Source: Gillisella vitis
Lineage (GTDB): Bacteria; Pseudomonadota; Alphaproteobacteria; Rhizobiales; Rhizobiaceae
Reading direction: 5' to 3'
NCBI GenBank assembly: GCA_009744235.1
Contig: WPHV01000016.1
Coordinates: 102,129 to 166,128 of the forward strand
Length of the DNA: 64,000 nt
The notes beneath the pieces were generated by a model. The model saw only the letters and a program-made list of their open reading frames with translations, was not told the DNA's origin and made no database searches. A program made the translations under genes and the position numbers. This document shows positions 44,850-54,728 of the stretch, in pieces. Numbering within the stretch: the first letter of the stretch is position 1; every line of letters begins with the position of its first letter.

Positions 44850-46436
44850 ATGAGTTCAGAGATCAATCGCCGTCGCTTCCTGCATGGAACCGTTGGGGCG
44901 GCCGCGGCCGCAGGCTTCATGCAGATGAACCCCGACTTCTTCATTTCCTCCGCATTCGCCCAATCGGGCAAGGTCATGACGTTTCTCTCTGCCGAAAATA
45001 TCACCGGCAACTGGGACCCGACAGCCCACACGACGCTCTCGCAGAAAAATATCGAGGGTTTCGTCATGGGCTTCCTGACGCGCTCACCAATGAAGCTCGA
45101 TAATCCCGGCGAGGTGGTCTACGAACTGGCAACCGACATCAAACTGCTGGATGCTCACCGGTTGCAGATCAAGCTGCGACAGGGCATCACGTTCCATGAT
45201 GGCAAGCCTTTCAAGGCCGAAGATGTCAAGGCAACTTTTGAATATGGCTCCAGGGCCGACCGTCCGGCCCAATGGTATCCAGGGCCGACCGAAACCCTCA
45301 CAATTGAGACACCGGACGATTACACCGTCATCATCGACACGTCGAAGGGTGGTTATCCGGCCCATCTCTTCATCTTCCTCGCCTCTTTCCTTCCCATCAT
45401 GTCGGCAAAGGACGTGGCCGGTGGCCCGGGTGGGGTTCTCTCTCAACGCCTGAATGGCACCGGACCGTTCAAATTCGTTGAGCAGCGCGGCAATGACACG
45501 GTGATGGTTGCCTTCGATGGTTATTTCAAAGGCAAGCCAGGCATTCCCGGCATCAACTTCACCTTCACCGGCGATTCCACCACCCGCATGCTGTCGCTGA
45601 TGAATGGTCAGGCCTCGATTGTTGAGCGGCTTGAGCCAGAACAAGTGGCGACGCTAAAAGGCAATCCGCAAATCGCCATCAACGAGGTGGTTTCGGTTGA
45701 AAACAAATATCTTTGGTTCCGGTGCTCCAAGCCGCCTTTCAACGATCCCCGCGTCCGGCTGGCAGCTTGCCATGCCATTGACCGCGACATGATCCTTGAA
45801 GTGCTCGGATCGGCAGGTCATGCGTCATCCAACTTCGTCTCGCCAGTCAAGTTCGGCTATGTGGATCTGGAGAATTATCCGAAATACGATCCCGAGAAAT
45901 GCCAGGCATTGCTGGCAGAAGCAGGCTTTCCAAATGGCAAGGGCTTACCGCCGCTCGAATATATTACCTCGGTTGGGTTCTATCCCAAGACCAAGGAATA
46001 TGGCGAGGTGCTGACAGGCATGCTGAACGAACAGGGCTTCCCCGTCAGCCTGACCGTGCTGGAGCCTGCCGCATGGAACGAGCAATTGTATGATCGTCCA
46101 GGTGGCGGCCCCGGTCATATGGTCGATTGCGGCTGGTCAACTGCATCACCGGAGCCCGATCTTGTTCTGCGAACGCACTTCCATTCAAGCTCCAAGCGCA
46201 TTTGCGGCATTGTCGACAAGGACATTGATGCAAGCCTCGATAAGGAGCGCAATGCGGCAAAACTGGAAGAACGCAAAAAAGTTCTGCAATCCGAAACGAT
46301 GCCTTTGATCGCTTCGAAAATGCCGGCCCTTTCGCTGTTCACCTCTGTCATGATCCACGCCATGCAAAAGGAGTTCAAGGAAGGCCTCTACATCTATCCT
46401 GACGGGTCCATGGACGCTTCAAAGCCCGCTGCATGA
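44850..46436 (+). CDS. Tat-exported ABC substrate-binding protein, peptide/nickel family
   Basis: A 528-residue family 5 solute-binding protein (DppA/OppA type) with a twin-arginine signal (NRRRFLHGTVGAAAAAGFM, cleavage near AFAQ). Internal landmarks are TDIKLLDAHRLQIKLRQGITFHDGKPFKAEDVKATFE and LNGTGPFKFVEQRGNDTVMV. These proteins bind peptides and also many non-peptide ligands. Tat export suggests folding before secretion. First gene of an operon with two permeases, a double ATPase, a DeoR regulator, an amidohydrolase and two kinase-fold proteins. Confidence 0.94.
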   Translation: MSSEINRRRFLHGTVGAAAAAGFMQMNPDFFISSAFAQSGKVMTFLSAENITGNWDPTAHTTLSQKNIEGFVMGFLTRSPMKLDNPGEVVYELATDIKLLDAHRLQIKLRQGITFHDGKPFKAEDVKATFEYGSRADRPAQWYPGPTETLTIETPDDYTVIIDTSKGGYPAHLFIFLASFLPIMSAKDVAGGPGGVLSQRLNGTGPFKFVEQRGNDTVMVAFDGYFKGKPGIPGINFTFTGDSTTRMLSLMNGQASIVERLEPEQVATLKGNPQIAINEVVSVENKYLWFRCSKPPFNDPRVRLAACHAIDRDMILEVLGSAGHASSNFVSPVKFGYVDLENYPKYDPEKCQALLAEAGFPNGKGLPPLEYITSVGFYPKTKEYGEVLTGMLNEQGFPVSLTVLEPAAWNEQLYDRPGGGPGHMVDCGWSTASPEPDLVLRTHFHSSSKRICGIVDKDIDASLDKERNAAKLEERKKVLQSETMPLIASKMPALSLFTSVMIHAMQKEFKEGLYIYPDGSMDASKPAA

Positions 46437-46512
46437 TGCTGCACCGGACGTAAGACCGGCCGCACGCCGGAGATTTCAGCGTGCGGCGACCATCAGGACC
46501 GAAGCGGAGTGC

Positions 46513-47499
46513 ATGTCGATGTTCGCATTGAATTTCCTCGTCAGACGGCTGTTTCAGGGTGCGATTATTATTTTTCTGGTGTCGTTGCTGATCTTCACCC
46601 TGCTGCGGGTGGTGCCGGGCGATCCCGTGCGCATGATGGCGGGCGGCATGGCTCCTGAAGCCCTGATCGAGAAAATCGCCAAGGATATGGGATTGCGTGA
46701 TCCGATTCTCGTTCAGTTCGGGCGCTATATGTCTGGCGTGGTGCAGGGTGATCTTGGCGAATCCTTTGTGCGGCCCGCCAATGGCGCGGCAACAGGCGGC
46801 TCTAGCTTCAACGATACAACGCGGGGCGAGCGCGCCAAGGTTTTCACCCTGATTTTTGATGCGCTGCCCATGACCTTGCAACTGGCGGCGGTTACGCTTG
46901 TGATAGCCCTGGTCTTTTCCAGCATTGTCGGTGTAGCGGGAGGATTGGCACCGGGGCGATGGCCGGACAAGCTTGCCTTCTATATCTCCTCGATCTTCAT
47001 ATCCCTGCCGAATTTCTGGCTCGGAATCGTGCTGGCCTTGCTATTTTCGGTCAAGCTCGGCTGGCTTCCGGCCATCGGCTATCAGGGCTTTGCCTATACC
47101 ATCCTGCCCGCCATAGTTCTCGCCGTTGAGCTTGCGCCGGTGTTGATCCGTACGCTGGTCAGTTCCGTCTCTGCCCAGATGATGGAGCCTTACGTGTCTG
47201 TCGGACGGGTTCGTGGCCTGAGCAATACCCGTATCATTGCCAATCATGCACTGCGCAATGCGTCCGTGCCGCTGCTCAATCTGCTGGGTGTGCAATTTTC
47301 CAGTCTGCTCGGTGGCGTGATCATCGTTGAATATATCTTCGATTACCCCGGCCTTGGCCTGCTGACCATCAACGCCGTGCTGCAACGGGATTTTCCGCTG
47401 ATCCAGGGCATCGCCATTGTCACAAGCGCCATCTTCGTGCTGATCAACATCCTCGTTGATCTCGTTGCCACCACCATTGATCCGAGGCTCGAATACTGA
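46513..47499 (+). CDS. ABC permease, DppB/OppB type
   Basis: A 328-residue membrane protein with the family start (FLVRRLFQGAIIIFLVSLLIFTLLRVVPGDPVRMM), an EAA-like loop region (VGRVRGLSNTRIIANHALRNASVPLLN) and about six membrane segments. A GGAG ribosome site lies just upstream. The stop overlaps the next start (TGATG). It forms the transport channel with the following permease. Confidence 0.95.
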   Translation: MSMFALNFLVRRLFQGAIIIFLVSLLIFTLLRVVPGDPVRMMAGGMAPEALIEKIAKDMGLRDPILVQFGRYMSGVVQGDLGESFVRPANGAATGGSSFNDTTRGERAKVFTLIFDALPMTLQLAAVTLVIALVFSSIVGVAGGLAPGRWPDKLAFYISSIFISLPNFWLGIVLALLFSVKLGWLPAIGYQGFAYTILPAIVLAVELAPVLIRTLVSSVSAQMMEPYVSVGRVRGLSNTRIIANHALRNASVPLLNLLGVQFSSLLGGVIIVEYIFDYPGLGLLTINAVLQRDFPLIQGIAIVTSAIFVLINILVDLVATTIDPRLEY

Positions 47500-48416
47500 T
47501 GACCTTCACCAGCCCAGCCCCTTCGGCCATCATGGCACCGGTCCTGTCGCGATCGATCCCCCGACGGATCTATGACAAGGCTTCTTCCACACCGGGTTTT
47601 CGCATTGGCGTTGCCATCTTTCTGCTGCTGGCTCTCGCGGCGGCACTCTATCCTGAACTGAGCGGTCTCGACCCGACAAAAATGAACGTGCGTGCCCGGC
47701 TGCTACCGCCCCTGTTCATTGGTGAGACCTGGAGTTTTGCCCACCCGCTTGGCACCGATCAGATCGGCCGTGACATGCTGGTGCGCTCGCTGGTTGGCTT
47801 GCGCTATTCTTTCCTGATTGGTGTATCCTCTGTCGTGGTGATGCTGATTATCGGTTGCGTACTTGGCACGCTTGCCGGCTATTTTGGCGGACGCACCGAT
47901 GCGGTCATCATGCGCCTGACCGATGCGCAGCTATCGATTCCGATGATCATTCTGGCCATCTCGGTTCTGGGCGTATCGCGTCCCACCATTCCCGCCATCA
48001 TTCTTGTGCTTGGGTTGTCCAATTGGCCGGTCTATGCCCGCATCATGCGCAGCATTGTGATGACGGAGCGTCAGAGGGAATATGTCCGTGCCTCAAAGCT
48101 CGGTGGCTCCACAGACCTGCGCATTATTCTAACACTGCTCGTGCCGCTACTGCTGCCGCCCGTGCTGTTCATCTCGGTGCTGGATGTGGCGCGGATGATG
48201 ATTTTCGAATCCATTCTGGGCTTTCTTGGCCTTGGTGTTCAGCCACCGACGCCGACCTTTGGCAATATCATCGCTGATGGACGCAAATATCTGCTCAACG
48301 CCTGGTGGATTGCCACCATGCCCGGAATTTTCCTCGGCCTGACGCTTACCAGTATCAATCTGGTTGGCGCATCGCTGGAACGGGCAAGAAACACCATTCA
48401 CGGAGGCGCAGAATAA
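47499..48416 (+). CDS. ABC permease, DppC/OppC type
   Basis: A 305-residue permease with the N-terminal DppC-like segment, HPLGTDQIGRDMLVRSLVGLRYSFLIGVSSVVVML and the EAA loop VRASKLGGSTDLRIILTLLVP. The partner of the preceding permease. Its TAA stop shares a base with the ATPase start codon (TAATG). Confidence 0.95.
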   Translation: MTFTSPAPSAIMAPVLSRSIPRRIYDKASSTPGFRIGVAIFLLLALAAALYPELSGLDPTKMNVRARLLPPLFIGETWSFAHPLGTDQIGRDMLVRSLVGLRYSFLIGVSSVVVMLIIGCVLGTLAGYFGGRTDAVIMRLTDAQLSIPMIILAISVLGVSRPTIPAIILVLGLSNWPVYARIMRSIVMTERQREYVRASKLGGSTDLRIILTLLVPLLLPPVLFISVLDVARMMIFESILGFLGLGVQPPTPTFGNIIADGRKYLLNAWWIATMPGIFLGLTLTSINLVGASLERARNTIHGGAE

Positions 48417-50260
48417 TGACAACCCCGCTTCTTGAACTCAAAGATCTTGTCGTAACTGCTGGCCACACCGAACAGTCGCGCCGGATTCTTGACGGCATAT
48501 CGTTTACCTTGCAGCCCCGCGAGATCGTTGGCGTGGTGGGTGCCAGCGGTGCGGGCAAAACGGTGCTGTCAAAGGCGGTGGTCAATTGGCTGGAACCACC
48601 TTTATCCGTGCAGTCGGGACAGGTGCTGTTTGAGGGCACAGATATTTTCGCTATTGGTGCGGCAGAAATGCGTAAATTGCGCCGCCGTGTGGCCTATGTC
48701 GGGTCCAACCCAATGGGGGCGCTTGATCCCACCCTGTCGGTCGGTGCGCAGATTGTTGAAAAGCTGCGGGCCGTTGTTCCCGGCACCTCGTATGGTGATG
48801 CGCAAAAGCGAGTGATTTCCTTGCTGGAGGCCGTGCGCATTCCCTCAGCACGCAGCCGCTTTGATGATTATCCCTCCCAGTTCAGCGGCGGGATGATGCA
48901 ACGTGCGCTGATCGTTGATGCGCTGATTACCAATCCGGCGCTGCTGATTGCCGATAACGTCACCCAACCGCTGGATGTGACGGTGGCGGCGCAGGTGATC
49001 CGTTTGATGAAAGAGTTGACGGCTGATTTCGATACGGCCGTTTTGTTTGTTTCCTCCTCTCTTCCGGTAGCGCGTGAAGCCTGTTCGCGCATTCTCGTCA
49101 TGGAGGATGGCCGGATCGTCGAGGAACAGTCGGCAGAAAACCTGATTGCCACACCAATCTATCCATACACACGCGAACTGGTGGCCCAGACGCCGAAAAT
49201 CTGGCTTGAAAAAAACGCTGTTGCACGCCTCGACGATAACAGGCCGGTGGTGATCAGCCTGCGAGACGCCTCACAGATCTACAAGGTTCGCAAGAAGACC
49301 GGCCTTGGCGGGGTCAACACCGTGCGGGCGGTGCGCAATGTGACGTTTGATATTCGCAGAGGTGACAGTTTCGCTATTGTTGGCGAATCCGGCTGCGGTA
49401 AATCCACGCTGATGCGGCTGTTGAGCCGTCTCGAACGTCCAAGCTCCGGTCAGGTTCTGTGCAAAGACAAAGACATTGCCCAGCTGAGCGGCAAGGACCT
49501 TTTGGCGTTTCGCAGCACGCTGCAAATGGTGTTGCAGGACCCCTTTGGCTCTCTGCCGCCCCGCACCACCGTTGGCCGCATGCTGGAAGAGCCGCTGCGC
49601 ACCCATGGATGGCGTGACAAGGCAACAATCCGCACGCGCGTGCTGAAGGTGATGGGGGAAGTTGGTCTGCCCGCTGCGCTCTATGAGGAATTGCCATTGG
49701 GGCTCAGCGCCGGTCAGCGTCAACGCATCAATGTGGCGCGGGCTTTGGTGCTGGAACCTGAAATTCTGATCATGGATGAAACACTGTCGGCGCTCGATCA
49801 GGCCGAGCAGTTCAAATTGCTTGATCTGTTCCAGACATTGCAGAAGGAATACAACCTGACCTATATTTTCATCTCCCATGATCTGGCCATGGTGCGCAAG
49901 GTCTGCAACCGGGTGGCGGTGATGTATCTGGGTGAGGTGTTTGAACTGGCGGAAAACGAGCGGTTGTTTTTCGATCCGGGCCATCCCTACACAAAAGCGC
50001 TGCTCAGCGCCATGCCAACGCTGGAAGAGCGGCGCTACCAGCCGCAGGACTGCCTGCTGGAAGGCGAACCGCCCAGCCCGATCGATATTCCGGATGGATG
50101 CAGCTTTAAGTCGCGCTGTCCGCATGCCATGGAAAAATGCAGCACGATCAGTCCAAGTCTGACGGACAGAGGAGAGCAGGATTTTGTCGCCTGTCACCTC
50201 GTCAACCCAATTTTTGGAACAGCGCCGGACAAAGGATCGCTTGCAGAGGCTGGCCCCTGA
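48416..50260 (+). CDS. Fused double ABC ATPase (DppD-DppF type)
   Basis: A 614-residue protein with two complete nucleotide-binding domains. Domain 1 has Walker A GASGAGKT and signature FSGGMMQRA. Domain 2 (from about residue 285) has GESGCGKST and a signature reading LSAGQRQRI, with Ala in place of the first Gly. The C-terminus has the oligopeptide-transporter extension with cysteines ([14 protein letters not shown]) seen in OppD/OppF. The fusion replaces separate D and F subunits. The start at 48416 overlaps the permease stop. Confidence 0.95.
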   Translation: MTTPLLELKDLVVTAGHTEQSRRILDGISFTLQPREIVGVVGASGAGKTVLSKAVVNWLEPPLSVQSGQVLFEGTDIFAIGAAEMRKLRRRVAYVGSNPMGALDPTLSVGAQIVEKLRAVVPGTSYGDAQKRVISLLEAVRIPSARSRFDDYPSQFSGGMMQRALIVDALITNPALLIADNVTQPLDVTVAAQVIRLMKELTADFDTAVLFVSSSLPVAREACSRILVMEDGRIVEEQSAENLIATPIYPYTRELVAQTPKIWLEKNAVARLDDNRPVVISLRDASQIYKVRKKTGLGGVNTVRAVRNVTFDIRRGDSFAIVGESGCGKSTLMRLLSRLERPSSGQVLCKDKDIAQLSGKDLLAFRSTLQMVLQDPFGSLPPRTTVGRMLEEPLRTHGWRDKATIRTRVLKVMGEVGLPAALYEELPLGLSAGQRQRINVARALVLEPEILIMDETLSALDQAEQFKLLDLFQTLQKEYNLTYIFISHDLAMVRKVCNRVAVMYLGEVFELAENERLFFDPGHPYTKALLSAMPTLEERRYQPQDCLLEGEPPSPIDIPDGCSFKSRCPHAMEKCSTISPSLTDRGEQDFVACHLVNPIFGTAPDKGSLAEAGP

Positions 50261-50315
50261 CGAAAGACAGACTCCATATTGAAACAGGCAGAGAACAGCA
50301 GGAAAAAACAAGCCC

Positions 50316-51077
50316 ATGAGTTTTACGGAAAACCGCATCAAACACATTCTGGAGATGCTGAAACTGCATCAAAGAGTGACTGTTGTTGCACTGTCCGAAC
50401 AATTGCAGGTCAGCCATGAATCCATCCGTCGCAATTTGAAGGAGCTGGAGATCCGTGGCTATGCGCGTCGGGTCTATGGTGGCGCCGTGATCGACGGACA
50501 TGACAGCGACCAACCGTTCGGTGAGCGTATCCGGGTCAGCGCCCGGGAAAAAGCCCGCATCGGCGAGGCTGCGGCCTCCATGGTCGAAAACGGCATGAAG
50601 ATTTTCATCGATACCGGCACCACGACACTGGCCTGCCTGAAACATTTGGAATCCCGCAAGGATGTGACAATCGTCAGCAACTCCATTGCGGTTGCCGCCC
50701 ATTTTTTCCCCTACCCCGATGCCAGCGTGCGCGTTCTGGGCGGGCGTATGCGGCCTGAATATCAGGCGACTTACGGCCATGAGACGGTTGCTGCCCTCAA
50801 GGAACATTTTTTCGACCTCGCCATCATCGCCATCAGTGCCATCCATCTGGAACGGGGCTTTATGGACTTCGGTGAGGATGAAGCCGTCCTGCGCCGCATT
50901 GCCCGCGGGCAAGCCAGCCGCTCCATCATCGTGGCGGACAGCTCAAAATTCGGGCGGCTCGGCTCTATCCATACCTTCGGCCTGAGCGAGATTGACGCGG
51001 TGGTGACCAGCGGTGTGCTGCCGAAAGACTTTTCCGACTACTTTTCGCAATCAAACGTGGACATTATCAATGCCTGA
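50316..51077 (+). CDS. DeoR/GlpR-family transcriptional regulator
   Basis: A 253-residue regulator with an N-terminal winged helix-turn-helix (LKLHQRVTVVALSEQLQVSHESIRRNLKELE) and the DeoR C-terminal sugar-phosphate-isomerase-like sensor (DTGTTTLACLKHLE, VVADSSKFGR). DeoR sensors usually bind a phosphorylated metabolite. The two kinase-fold proteins encoded downstream could make such an inducer, which fits an operon that regulates itself. Its stop lies 8 bases inside the next gene. Confidence 0.93.
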   Translation: MSFTENRIKHILEMLKLHQRVTVVALSEQLQVSHESIRRNLKELEIRGYARRVYGGAVIDGHDSDQPFGERIRVSAREKARIGEAAASMVENGMKIFIDTGTTTLACLKHLESRKDVTIVSNSIAVAAHFFPYPDASVRVLGGRMRPEYQATYGHETVAALKEHFFDLAIIAISAIHLERGFMDFGEDEAVLRRIARGQASRSIIVADSSKFGRLGSIHTFGLSEIDAVVTSGVLPKDFSDYFSQSNVDIINA

Positions 51078-52365
51078 AGCGACTTCAAAATCATCCAAAG
51101 CGCCTATTAATCTCAAGAGGTTTCAGGCGATGGTCGATACATTGTCTGCCTTCGGCGGCGGTCCGGACGGTTCCATGAACCGGCTGACATTGTCGCAGGA
51201 AGATGGCAGGGCGCGCGACTGGCTTGCGTCCTGGTTTGCTGAAAATGGCTTTGTCCAATCCGTGGATGCCATTGGCAATCAGTTTGGTTCCGCACCGCTG
51301 GCCGGGGCAAATGCCCCTGTTGTCATGGTTGGTTCTCACATTGACAGCCAGCCGAATGGTGGGCGTTTTGATGGAGCACTGGGTGTTGTGGCGGCCTGCG
51401 AGGCCGTTTTGGCGGTGCGCGAACGATTGGCGGCGGAAAATCGGCTATCAGCCTGCAATTTCCAGGTGGTGAACTGGACAAACGAGGAAGGGGCGCGGTT
51501 TCAACCCAGCCTGTTGGGAAGCAGTGTCTTTACTGGTGCGGCTGAACTGGATTGGGCGCTGGATCGGGCGGATGGCAATGGTGTTACGGTTCGACAATCT
51601 CTTGATGAAATTGGTTATGCCGGCAAGGACAAGGTGCCTGTGCCGGATGCCCTGATCGAACTGCATATCGAGGGTGCAAGCACGCTGTTTGACGCTGAGG
51701 AAAAATTCGGGGCCTTCACCCGTTTCTGGGGGGCCATAAAATACCGCCTCGCTTTTCTCGGCTGTCAGGCCCACACCGGTCCAACGCCGATGGCAGAGCG
51801 CAAGGATGCACTGTTGGGTGCCGCCTATCTGATGGCCGATCTGCGGGCCATGGTGGAGGCTTACGGGCTTGAACTTCACACCTCTGTTGGCCGTCTGGAG
51901 GTTTTTCCCAATTCGCCCAATATCGTTCCGGCGGAAGCTCTGCTGTTCATAGAGTTGCGTTCTGCCTCGCCGGAGATTTTGGAAGAAGCGGAGCGCAAGC
52001 TGAACGCAAGCATTCAGGCTGCCGCAGCAAAAGCCACAATAGGCTATGAAATACGCTCCATTGACCGGCGCAAGGCAGGCAGCTTTGCGCCCGGTCTGGT
52101 TGCTCTGGCCGAACAAACGGCCAAAAGCTATGGCGAACCGATGCGTCATCTCGATACGGTCGGCGGCCACGATGCCGTGGCGCTATCAGCTGTTTGCCCC
52201 GCCGTGGTGCTTGCCGTGCGCAGCCAGAACGGCGTCATTCATCATCCCACCGAATATACGACACCGGAAGATCAGGCATTTGGCACGCAGGTTCTGGCCG
52301 ACATGCTCTATCGCCTTGCCTGCGACGGGCTGGAGGCTGCGCAGCACTATGAGGCGGCGCAATGA
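51070..52365 (+). CDS. M20-family amidohydrolase (N-carbamoyl-amino-acid hydrolase/allantoate amidohydrolase type)
   Basis: A 431-residue zinc-dependent hydrolase. Metal ligands are seen in VGSHIDSQPNGGRFDGALGVVA and NEEGARF, and the bacterial-exopeptidase dimerisation block in CQAHTGPTPMAERKDALLGAA. This group cleaves carbamoyl or amide bonds in N-carbamoyl amino acids, allantoate and ureidoglycine-like compounds. In this operon it would hydrolyse the imported compound. It starts within the end of the DeoR gene and overlaps the next gene by 4 bases. Exact substrate unknown. Confidence 0.92.
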   Translation: MPEATSKSSKAPINLKRFQAMVDTLSAFGGGPDGSMNRLTLSQEDGRARDWLASWFAENGFVQSVDAIGNQFGSAPLAGANAPVVMVGSHIDSQPNGGRFDGALGVVAACEAVLAVRERLAAENRLSACNFQVVNWTNEEGARFQPSLLGSSVFTGAAELDWALDRADGNGVTVRQSLDEIGYAGKDKVPVPDALIELHIEGASTLFDAEEKFGAFTRFWGAIKYRLAFLGCQAHTGPTPMAERKDALLGAAYLMADLRAMVEAYGLELHTSVGRLEVFPNSPNIVPAEALLFIELRSASPEILEEAERKLNASIQAAAAKATIGYEIRSIDRRKAGSFAPGLVALAEQTAKSYGEPMRHLDTVGGHDAVALSAVCPAVVLAVRSQNGVIHHPTEYTTPEDQAFGTQVLADMLYRLACDGLEAAQHYEAAQ

Positions 52366-53327
52366 AACCACTCGGCACACCAGACAATGAGGATGAAGCC
52401 CGCGCTGAGCGCGCCTTATCGCGTTTCACCACCCTCCCCTTGCACACCCTGACCTACCGTGTCGCGCTGCCCGCCGTGGCTTCGCCGTCCTATCATGCGG
52501 TGGAATCCGCTACATTCGACATCGCGCCTGATGGCACTGAACCGACATTGTTCCTGAAGATGGCCGGGGATGAAACAAAAGAACTGGTGGATGATGCCAT
52601 CTCATTTGCGGCTGCAACGCGCCTGCATGATCTCGGACTTTCGCCAAAGCCAATCGCCTGCTCACCACCCGACAGGGCGATGCTTTGGGAGCGTCTGGGA
52701 CAAGGCTGGCGGGCGGCGAAAATCGACGACCTCATGCACGAGGCTCCGGTATTGCAATTGATCAAGATGCAGAAGGCGATTGCCGCCGGTCCACTCTTTG
52801 GTAGGTCGTGGTCGGTCTTCGAGGGGATCGATGGGCTGTGGGCCATCATGCAAACTCTGCACGCCCCGCTGCCGGGGGATGCGTCCTGGATGTATGCCTG
52901 GACCAGGACACTCCACTCCGCCATTTCTGCTGCTGGTGTTGATTTTTCTGCGGCCCACGGCGATCCGCATTCGTCCAATGTGATGATCGGTCCGTCCGGC
53001 CAATTGCAGCTGGTGGACTTCGACATGGCTGGTGACATGGACCCCTATTATCAGCTTGGGGTGCAGATGAATGAGCTTTACCAGTTTGAGAGCCAGATGC
53101 AGCCACTTCTGGAAATGCATGACGGGGCGTTTTCCACCAAGGCCTTTGCCCGCTGCCGCCTATATGCAGCAGCCGATGATTTCTATTGGGCCTTGCGCAG
53201 CATGCTTCTGGAAATGCGCTCTCCCCGACGAAGCGTCGAGTTTCTGAAATATGCCGAATGGCGTTTCTTGCGGTGCAGAATGCTGTTGGGTCGTCCCGGA
53301 TTTGAGGAATTGGTCAGATCGATTTGA
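52362..53327 (+). CDS. APH/choline-kinase-fold phosphotransferase (first)
   Basis: A 321-residue protein of the aminoglycoside-phosphotransferase superfamily, recognised by the catalytic loop FSAAHGDPHSSNVMI and the metal-binding LVDFDMAGDMDPYYQLG. These enzymes phosphorylate small alcohols such as choline, ethanolamine, homoserine or aminoglycosides. The N-terminal lobe is divergent. Being in the operon, it likely acts on the imported compound or its hydrolysis product rather than on an antibiotic. Confidence 0.88.
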   Translation: MKPLGTPDNEDEARAERALSRFTTLPLHTLTYRVALPAVASPSYHAVESATFDIAPDGTEPTLFLKMAGDETKELVDDAISFAAATRLHDLGLSPKPIACSPPDRAMLWERLGQGWRAAKIDDLMHEAPVLQLIKMQKAIAAGPLFGRSWSVFEGIDGLWAIMQTLHAPLPGDASWMYAWTRTLHSAISAAGVDFSAAHGDPHSSNVMIGPSGQLQLVDFDMAGDMDPYYQLGVQMNELYQFESQMQPLLEMHDGAFSTKAFARCRLYAAADDFYWALRSMLLEMRSPRRSVEFLKYAEWRFLRCRMLLGRPGFEELVRSI

Positions 53328-53342
53328 AACAGGAGTAGGATC

Positions 53343-54278
53343 ATGAACGAAATTGGTATGGCGACCACCGAAGTTGAGCACGCCCTGGAGGCTGCACTCA
53401 CTCAGGTCGCCGAATGGCAAGGCCGTAAACTGCGCTATAAGGCCGTTCTCGGCGGTATCAGCAACACCAATTTCCGCATTGAGGTGGAAGGAGATCCCCT
53501 CTCCTATTTCCTGAAAATACCTGGTCGCGGTACGGAAATGTTCATTGACCGCAAGGCGGCGGCAGCGGCCAGCAAACAGGCCGAAACCATCGGCATTGGG
53601 CCGGGCACATTTGATTATCTCGCCCATCTGGACATTGAAATTGCGGAATTCATCGAAGGTCGCAGACCATCCACCCATCGCGACTTTGCCGATCCGCAGA
53701 TCCGCCACAAAGCTGTTTCCCTCTATCGTGATTTTCACGCGGCGCCAGAACTGCCGCTGACCAAAACTGTTTTTGGCATGATCGACGAGCACTATGCGCA
53801 GGTGGACGAGTTGGGCGGCTATTGGCCCGTTGACCACACATGGCTGCAAGGACAGTATAAACAGGCACGCATGGCTCTGGAGGCGTCCGGCCTCGATCTC
53901 GTTGCCTGTTTCAATGATCCGATGCCCGGCAATTTCCTGATTGGCGAGAACAAGTCGATCAAGCTCATCGATTTCGAATATGCCTCCAACAATGAGCGCC
54001 TCTATGATCTGGCGATCTGGAGTGGGGAAATGTTCTTTTCAGAATCCATCGATCGGGAAATCATCGAGGATTACTTCGGCCACTATGATACCGGCTATCA
54101 TGCCCGCTTCATCGTGCTGAAGGCCTTGGCTGACATAAAGTGGAGCACCTGGGCCATGGTCCAGAACCGGATTTCAACGCTCGATTTCGATTTCTATAAA
54201 TATGGAATCTGGAAACATATGCGCGCGCGTTCCATTATAAACGACCCTCGCTGGCCGTACTTTCTAAAATCGCTATAA
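53343..54278 (+). CDS. Choline/ethanolamine kinase-like phosphotransferase (second)
   Basis: A 311-residue protein with YKAVLGGISNTNFRIEV at the N-terminus, the catalytic loop CFNDPMPGNFLI and the metal-binding LIDFEYASNNERLYDLAIWSGEMFF. The N-x-x-x-DF pattern and the DLA...E context are those of choline/ethanolamine/thiamine kinase relatives. Brenner's motif reads NDPMPGN instead of HxDxxxxN, as in many choline kinases. It follows the first kinase by 15 bp and ends the operon. Confidence 0.9.
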   Translation: MNEIGMATTEVEHALEAALTQVAEWQGRKLRYKAVLGGISNTNFRIEVEGDPLSYFLKIPGRGTEMFIDRKAAAAASKQAETIGIGPGTFDYLAHLDIEIAEFIEGRRPSTHRDFADPQIRHKAVSLYRDFHAAPELPLTKTVFGMIDEHYAQVDELGGYWPVDHTWLQGQYKQARMALEASGLDLVACFNDPMPGNFLIGENKSIKLIDFEYASNNERLYDLAIWSGEMFFSESIDREIIEDYFGHYDTGYHARFIVLKALADIKWSTWAMVQNRISTLDFDFYKYGIWKHMRARSIINDPRWPYFLKSL

Positions 54279-54281
54279 GGG

Positions 54282-54653
54282 TCAATTTTCGCTTTGGATT
54301 AAACAGGATTTCGAGTTGGCATTGATCCGGTCCAGCTTCAGGTGCTGTTTGAAAGTGTTGATCAATTTTAGCCATTGCCAGGCCTGTGAGTGCGAACGCC
54401 AGGTCATTGCCAAGAAAGCGCTTTGCCGGTTTGGCAGCGCGGGTCGGCGACAGGTATAAATAGATCGTGTTTCCAAACTTGTCGACGTCCGGTACAGATA
54501 TGCCCGGTTTTTGGGTACCTTCACATAGGTTTTGTCAACGCGACAGTTTTTTGATCGCGGTGGGCGCCATTGCCAACGAAATCGCTCATTAGGAGTCTTA
54601 CTGAAGATCACTAGCCCTCTGTCCGGCATGAATTGATTTTTTGCAACAGAGCC
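54282..54653 (-). pseudogene. Decayed IS26-like (IS6 family) transposase remnant
   Basis: The leftward frame keeps recognisable IS6 transposase pieces: RFRWQWRPP, CRVDKTYVKV and AYLYR (the first catalytic Asp segment), then a scrambled ARR-like stretch and DRINANS, resembling DKSGANTAA. The N-terminal half is missing. An IS26-like terminal inverted repeat, GGCTCTGTTGCAAA when read leftward, ends at 54653, directly upstream of this remnant. The opposite end is lost next to the kinase gene stop. It is a dead element. Confidence 0.75.
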
Positions 54654-54728
54654 AAAAAACAGAGATTGAGTGTTTCCGATTAACAAAAATGGGCGTGTCG
54701 CAACTTTCCCGCGATGAAGGAGTGAACC

